DNA from: Nymphaea colorata
Lineage: Eukaryota; Streptophyta; Magnoliopsida; Nymphaeales; Nymphaeaceae
Length of the DNA stretch: 17,679 nucleotides
NCBI RefSeq assembly: GCF_008831285.2
Contig: NW_022204828.1
Location: 1-17,679 of the forward strand
Reading direction: 5' to 3'
Every line of letters starts with the position of its first letter. The first letter of the stretch is position 1. The notes under the pieces are model-generated. The model was not told the origin of the DNA. It searched no databases and saw only the letters and a program-made list of their open reading frames with translations. The translations under genes and the position numbers were made by a program. This document shows, in pieces, positions 15,309 to 17,679 of this stretch.

Positions 15309-17554
15309 ATGAACCGCTGCCACAGTTGCAGGAACACCCGCCGGCAGTTGCTGATGCTCAAGTGCTCCCACGATACCTGCATCAAATGCGCAGCTGATAA
15401 CTACTTCGTCAATTGCAAGAATAAACCCAACACCAAAAAACCCCCCAAAGTAACAACATCACCACACAGAATACCTACTACTGCGAGAAGTGCCTAGAAC
15501 AGACAGAACTCGATACCAATACCATCGAGACGCTCAGGAAGTACTTCATGGATAATGTCGCCATCGATGAGAATCACAAGTAAGCTAGAGATAACGCAGG
15601 AAGGATCGGAGAGAGAAGCTCGCTGAGAGACAGGCGCAGTAACGGGAGCGGAAGGAAAGAGTGGCAAGGCTCGATCACTAAAATACGCAGCGGCCCAAGA
15701 GCTTAGAAATATAGATCGCTGACAGGAAACGCACTCTCAGTAAATACCTCAATCAAAAACAGGTTGAGAAGTTCATGGAAATGCAAAACGAGTACGGCAG
15801 CAAGAACAAGGAGGGAAGAGAGGCCAGACAAAAGCACGAGGTGCGTCCCCCCATCACTCTTCACCCACCCCTCCAGCAACTAATACGAGCTCACCAGGGT
15901 GGAGGCCGAGAGCAAGCGGCAGCGCGAGTACCTGCAGCACAAGGAGAGGAGGAGCATCAACGACTCTTTCGAGAAGTTCGCAGAACAGCAGCGATGCCAC
16001 ACTGAAAGCGTCCCCATGGGCAGGAACTCGCAAAGAGCCCTCCCTCCTGGCTCGCAGGAACTAGATTACGAGATCTACCACAACGGCAAGCGAGTCGTCA
16101 ACCCGATCCTCAGAGGCGCAGACAGGTATCTCGAGGAGGAAAAGGCAAGGCCCACCAGTCGCCACTCTCCAACTCATCCAACAAAGTAGTAGGAACCATC
16201 AGGAGCAAGAAATCCCCAGCAAGACACGACCAGCCTTCCCCCACCGCACCCAACAGGAACAACGCACAGTCACCGGCGTGCTCATAAAGAAACAGCGCGT
16301 GACTAGCTGCAAGTCAGAGGACAATCTGGAGCAGCTGCAGCAGAGGGGCAAAATGGTCAGCACATAGTACAACACCAGCAGGAGAATACGCAGGACTGGG
16401 AAATGGAAAGCAAGGAGACCAAGAGACAGGAGAAGACGCTGCAGCATGGCGAGAGAAACTCCACAGACACGGTCGAGAAGATACTCGATACCTTCTAGGC
16501 TTCGGGCCACCACCAGCCGCGCTCTCCCTAGATGATGAAGGAAAAATCCATACTAGTGGAGGTGAGAGCCACTTCTCCCCAGCGCGGCGAAAGGGCGACC
16601 ACTTATTTCTGCAAGATCCACGAAGACGAGGAAATCATCTACTTCTGCCTGAAGTGCAACCAGCTGATCTGTTCCTAATGCGCTCTCCACGGCTCGCACC
16701 GGTCCCACGAGATCCACTCCCTCAAAAGTCCGCTCTCCTGCTGAGGCAAAAACTGGCGCACAGCACTGGCACGCTGACCAAGCTGCTGATCGAGGAGGAG
16801 AGCAAGGAGAAGATCCTCAAGGAGTGCCTGCATGAGATCGGACTGGAGTGCACCAGGCAGAAGGAACAGGTGCGGTCCTCCTTCGAGAATTTCATCTTCC
16901 ACGTCGACAAGAAGTACAAGGACCTGCTCAAGGATGTGGAGGACCGCTTCTCGGCCCTGATGGCAGACTACAGCTAGAGACTCAACGAGGCGCGCAACAA
17001 CTACATCCAGGTGAGCAAGGTGAAGGATAGCATACAGGACACCCTGCACGCCTGCGCCGGGCCCGAAGAAACCACCGTCTCCGAGACCAGCATAGGGCCG
17101 CCTGCAACCAGTTTGGCAACTTCACCCTCAAACGCCCCAAGCCGCGCCCAGGCACCTCCTCGGGAATAGAATGCATCAACAGACTGACCAGCAGCATCCA
17201 GGAATTGGAGGAATTCCTCAAAAGCTCAAACGTGCTGCTGTTTTCCAGCAAAAGGAGAGTCTCCTTTCCGATAACTCCAGCCTGCGCCTCAGTGACTCTT
17301 CGAACCTGCTATAGTAGAAGGATCTCCATTTCACGCCGGACACGGTGACTCCGCAAGGGCAAAGCCTCTTCAAGCGTGGCTCTCCCGACAAGCGAAACAA
17401 GAAAATCGTGGTAAGTTCTTATTCCCTGAACGTGAAGAGCAGGGTGAAGATTTCCCAATGCGACTGCATCGTGGAATCATTGCTGGAAATGCAGGAAATC
17501 ATCAAAGCCATCAAGCCAGACTCGATCGACTACCAGCTGAGGGCTCTCCAGTGA
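15309..17554 (+). CDS. TRIM-like protein: RING finger, coiled coil, B-box, coiled coil
   Basis: RING fingers usually act as E3 ubiquitin ligases, and B-boxes with coiled coils mediate assembly. The N-terminus is a C3HC4-type RING: Cys4 and Cys7 (CHSC), CSHDTCIKC at 19-27, then YYCEKC at about 57-62. A long charged helix follows (KKDRREKLAERQAQERERKE; KRTLSKYLNQKQVEKFMEMQ; ESKRQREYLQHKERRSINDS), then a Ser/Pro/Lys linker. Next is a B-box (about 16607-16710): CKIH, FCLKC, CSECALHGSH, RSHEIHSL, with a TAA-encoded Glu between two zinc cysteines. A second coiled coil (LTKLLIEEESKEKILKECLH) and QFGNFTLKRPKPRPGTSSG follow. Stop TGA 17552-17554, about 727 aa. Introns 15580-15599 and 15841-15889. Missing bases are needed at 15441-15449, 16140-16143, near 16275, near 16370, at 16724-16727, near 17097 and at 17241-17244. 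The unusual distance between RING and B-box means that two genes cannot be fully excluded. Confidence 0.75.
15580..15599 (+). other. 20-nt intron in the TRIM-like gene
   Basis: GTAAGCTAGAGATAACGCAG, phase 2, joining DNVAIDENH to KKDRREKLAERQ. The downstream coiled coil is in another frame without it. Confidence 0.82.
15841..15889 (+). other. 49-nt intron in the TRIM-like gene
   Basis: Begins GTGCGT and ends AATACGAG, pyrimidine-rich, with a branch-like ACTAATAC close to the 3' end. Removal joins EARQKHE to LTRVEAESKRQREYL in frame. It is the longest intron in the window. Confidence 0.65.
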
Positions 17555-17590
17555 CTCTCCCGCCTCTCTTGTTGATCTTTTTTGAATAAT

Positions 17591-17679
17591 ATGGCACCGC
17601 ATTCAGTATTCTTATAATAGATTGATTCAATGCAGGGCTCAGGAAACCAAACGCAACCCTTCCTCAATCCCGCCCAAAT
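17591..17679 (+). CDS. Start of a further gene, cut by the window end
   Basis: ATG 17591 opens a frame that stays open to the last base: MAPHSVFLEEIDSMQGSGNQ, then TQPFLNPAQ, with TAA TAG read as two Glu. A second in-frame ATG lies at 17630. It is too short to assign; the 36-base spacing from the previous stop is tight but possible here. Confidence 0.4.

Noticed and set aside
1107-17244. Programmed -1 ribosomal frameshifting or a Euplotes-like shift system
   Set aside because: The sites share no motif or stop codon context, many are homopolymers, and Euplotes shifts go the other way (+1). Kept only as a remote alternative.
215-17554. TAA/TAG read as glutamine, as in Tetrahymena
   Set aside because: It would put Gln at the zinc-binding and catalytic Glu of the carboxypeptidase; Glu fits these and other conserved positions.

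Overview
This window is the left end of a ciliate macronuclear-type chromosome. It opens with about 50 bases of CCCCAA telomere repeat, and the first gene starts only 160 bases further in. Conserved proteins run straight through in-frame TAA and TAG codons, and every gene whose end I can place stops at TGA. The reassigned codons fall on glutamates that the protein families require: the HPGE zinc ligand and the catalytic TYE position of a cytosolic carboxypeptidase. Ordinary CAA/CAG are used for glutamine. TAA/TAG = Glu is the peritrich nuclear code (Vorticella/Carchesium/Zoothamnium group), so a peritrich is my best guess. Introns are tiny, mostly exactly 20 nt with GT-AG ends (17-49 nt overall).

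Layout: telomere 1-53; carboxypeptidase CCP/AGBL (+) 215-2771; unknown basic protein (-) 2856-3577; a loosely coding stretch 3578-4774 with an internal CCCCAA tract at 4596-4629; PUB-domain protein (-) 4775-5370; coiled-coil protein (-) 5493-6377; DEAD-box helicase of the Dbp5/DDX19 type (+) 6630-8092; Arp2/3 subunit ARPC3 (-) 8121-8718; a long disordered-plus-helical protein (+) 8890-11222; a 550-base spacer with a GC-rich hairpin and a G-quadruplex motif; a protein with a helical C-terminal domain (+) 11776-12635; a doubtful small gene (-) 12613-12971; a BET-type bromodomain protein (-) 13221-14133; an unknown protein (-) 14420-15128; a RING + B-box + coiled-coil (TRIM-like) protein (+) 15309-17554; and the start of another gene (+) at 17591. 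Genes alternate in strand and sit 30-250 bases apart. There is no operon logic, and the set is mostly housekeeping: tubulin modification, mRNA export, actin nucleation, chromatin reading, ubiquitin.

A strong technical pattern affects every model. At 15 or more places the reading frame needs one extra base to stay in the conserved protein, most often inside or beside a homopolymer (AAAA, CCCC, GGG). This looks like consensus under-calling rather than biology, so the CDS spans below are gene extents whose translation needs small frame corrections. I saw no tRNA, rRNA, CRISPR array, transposon or virus-like gene.
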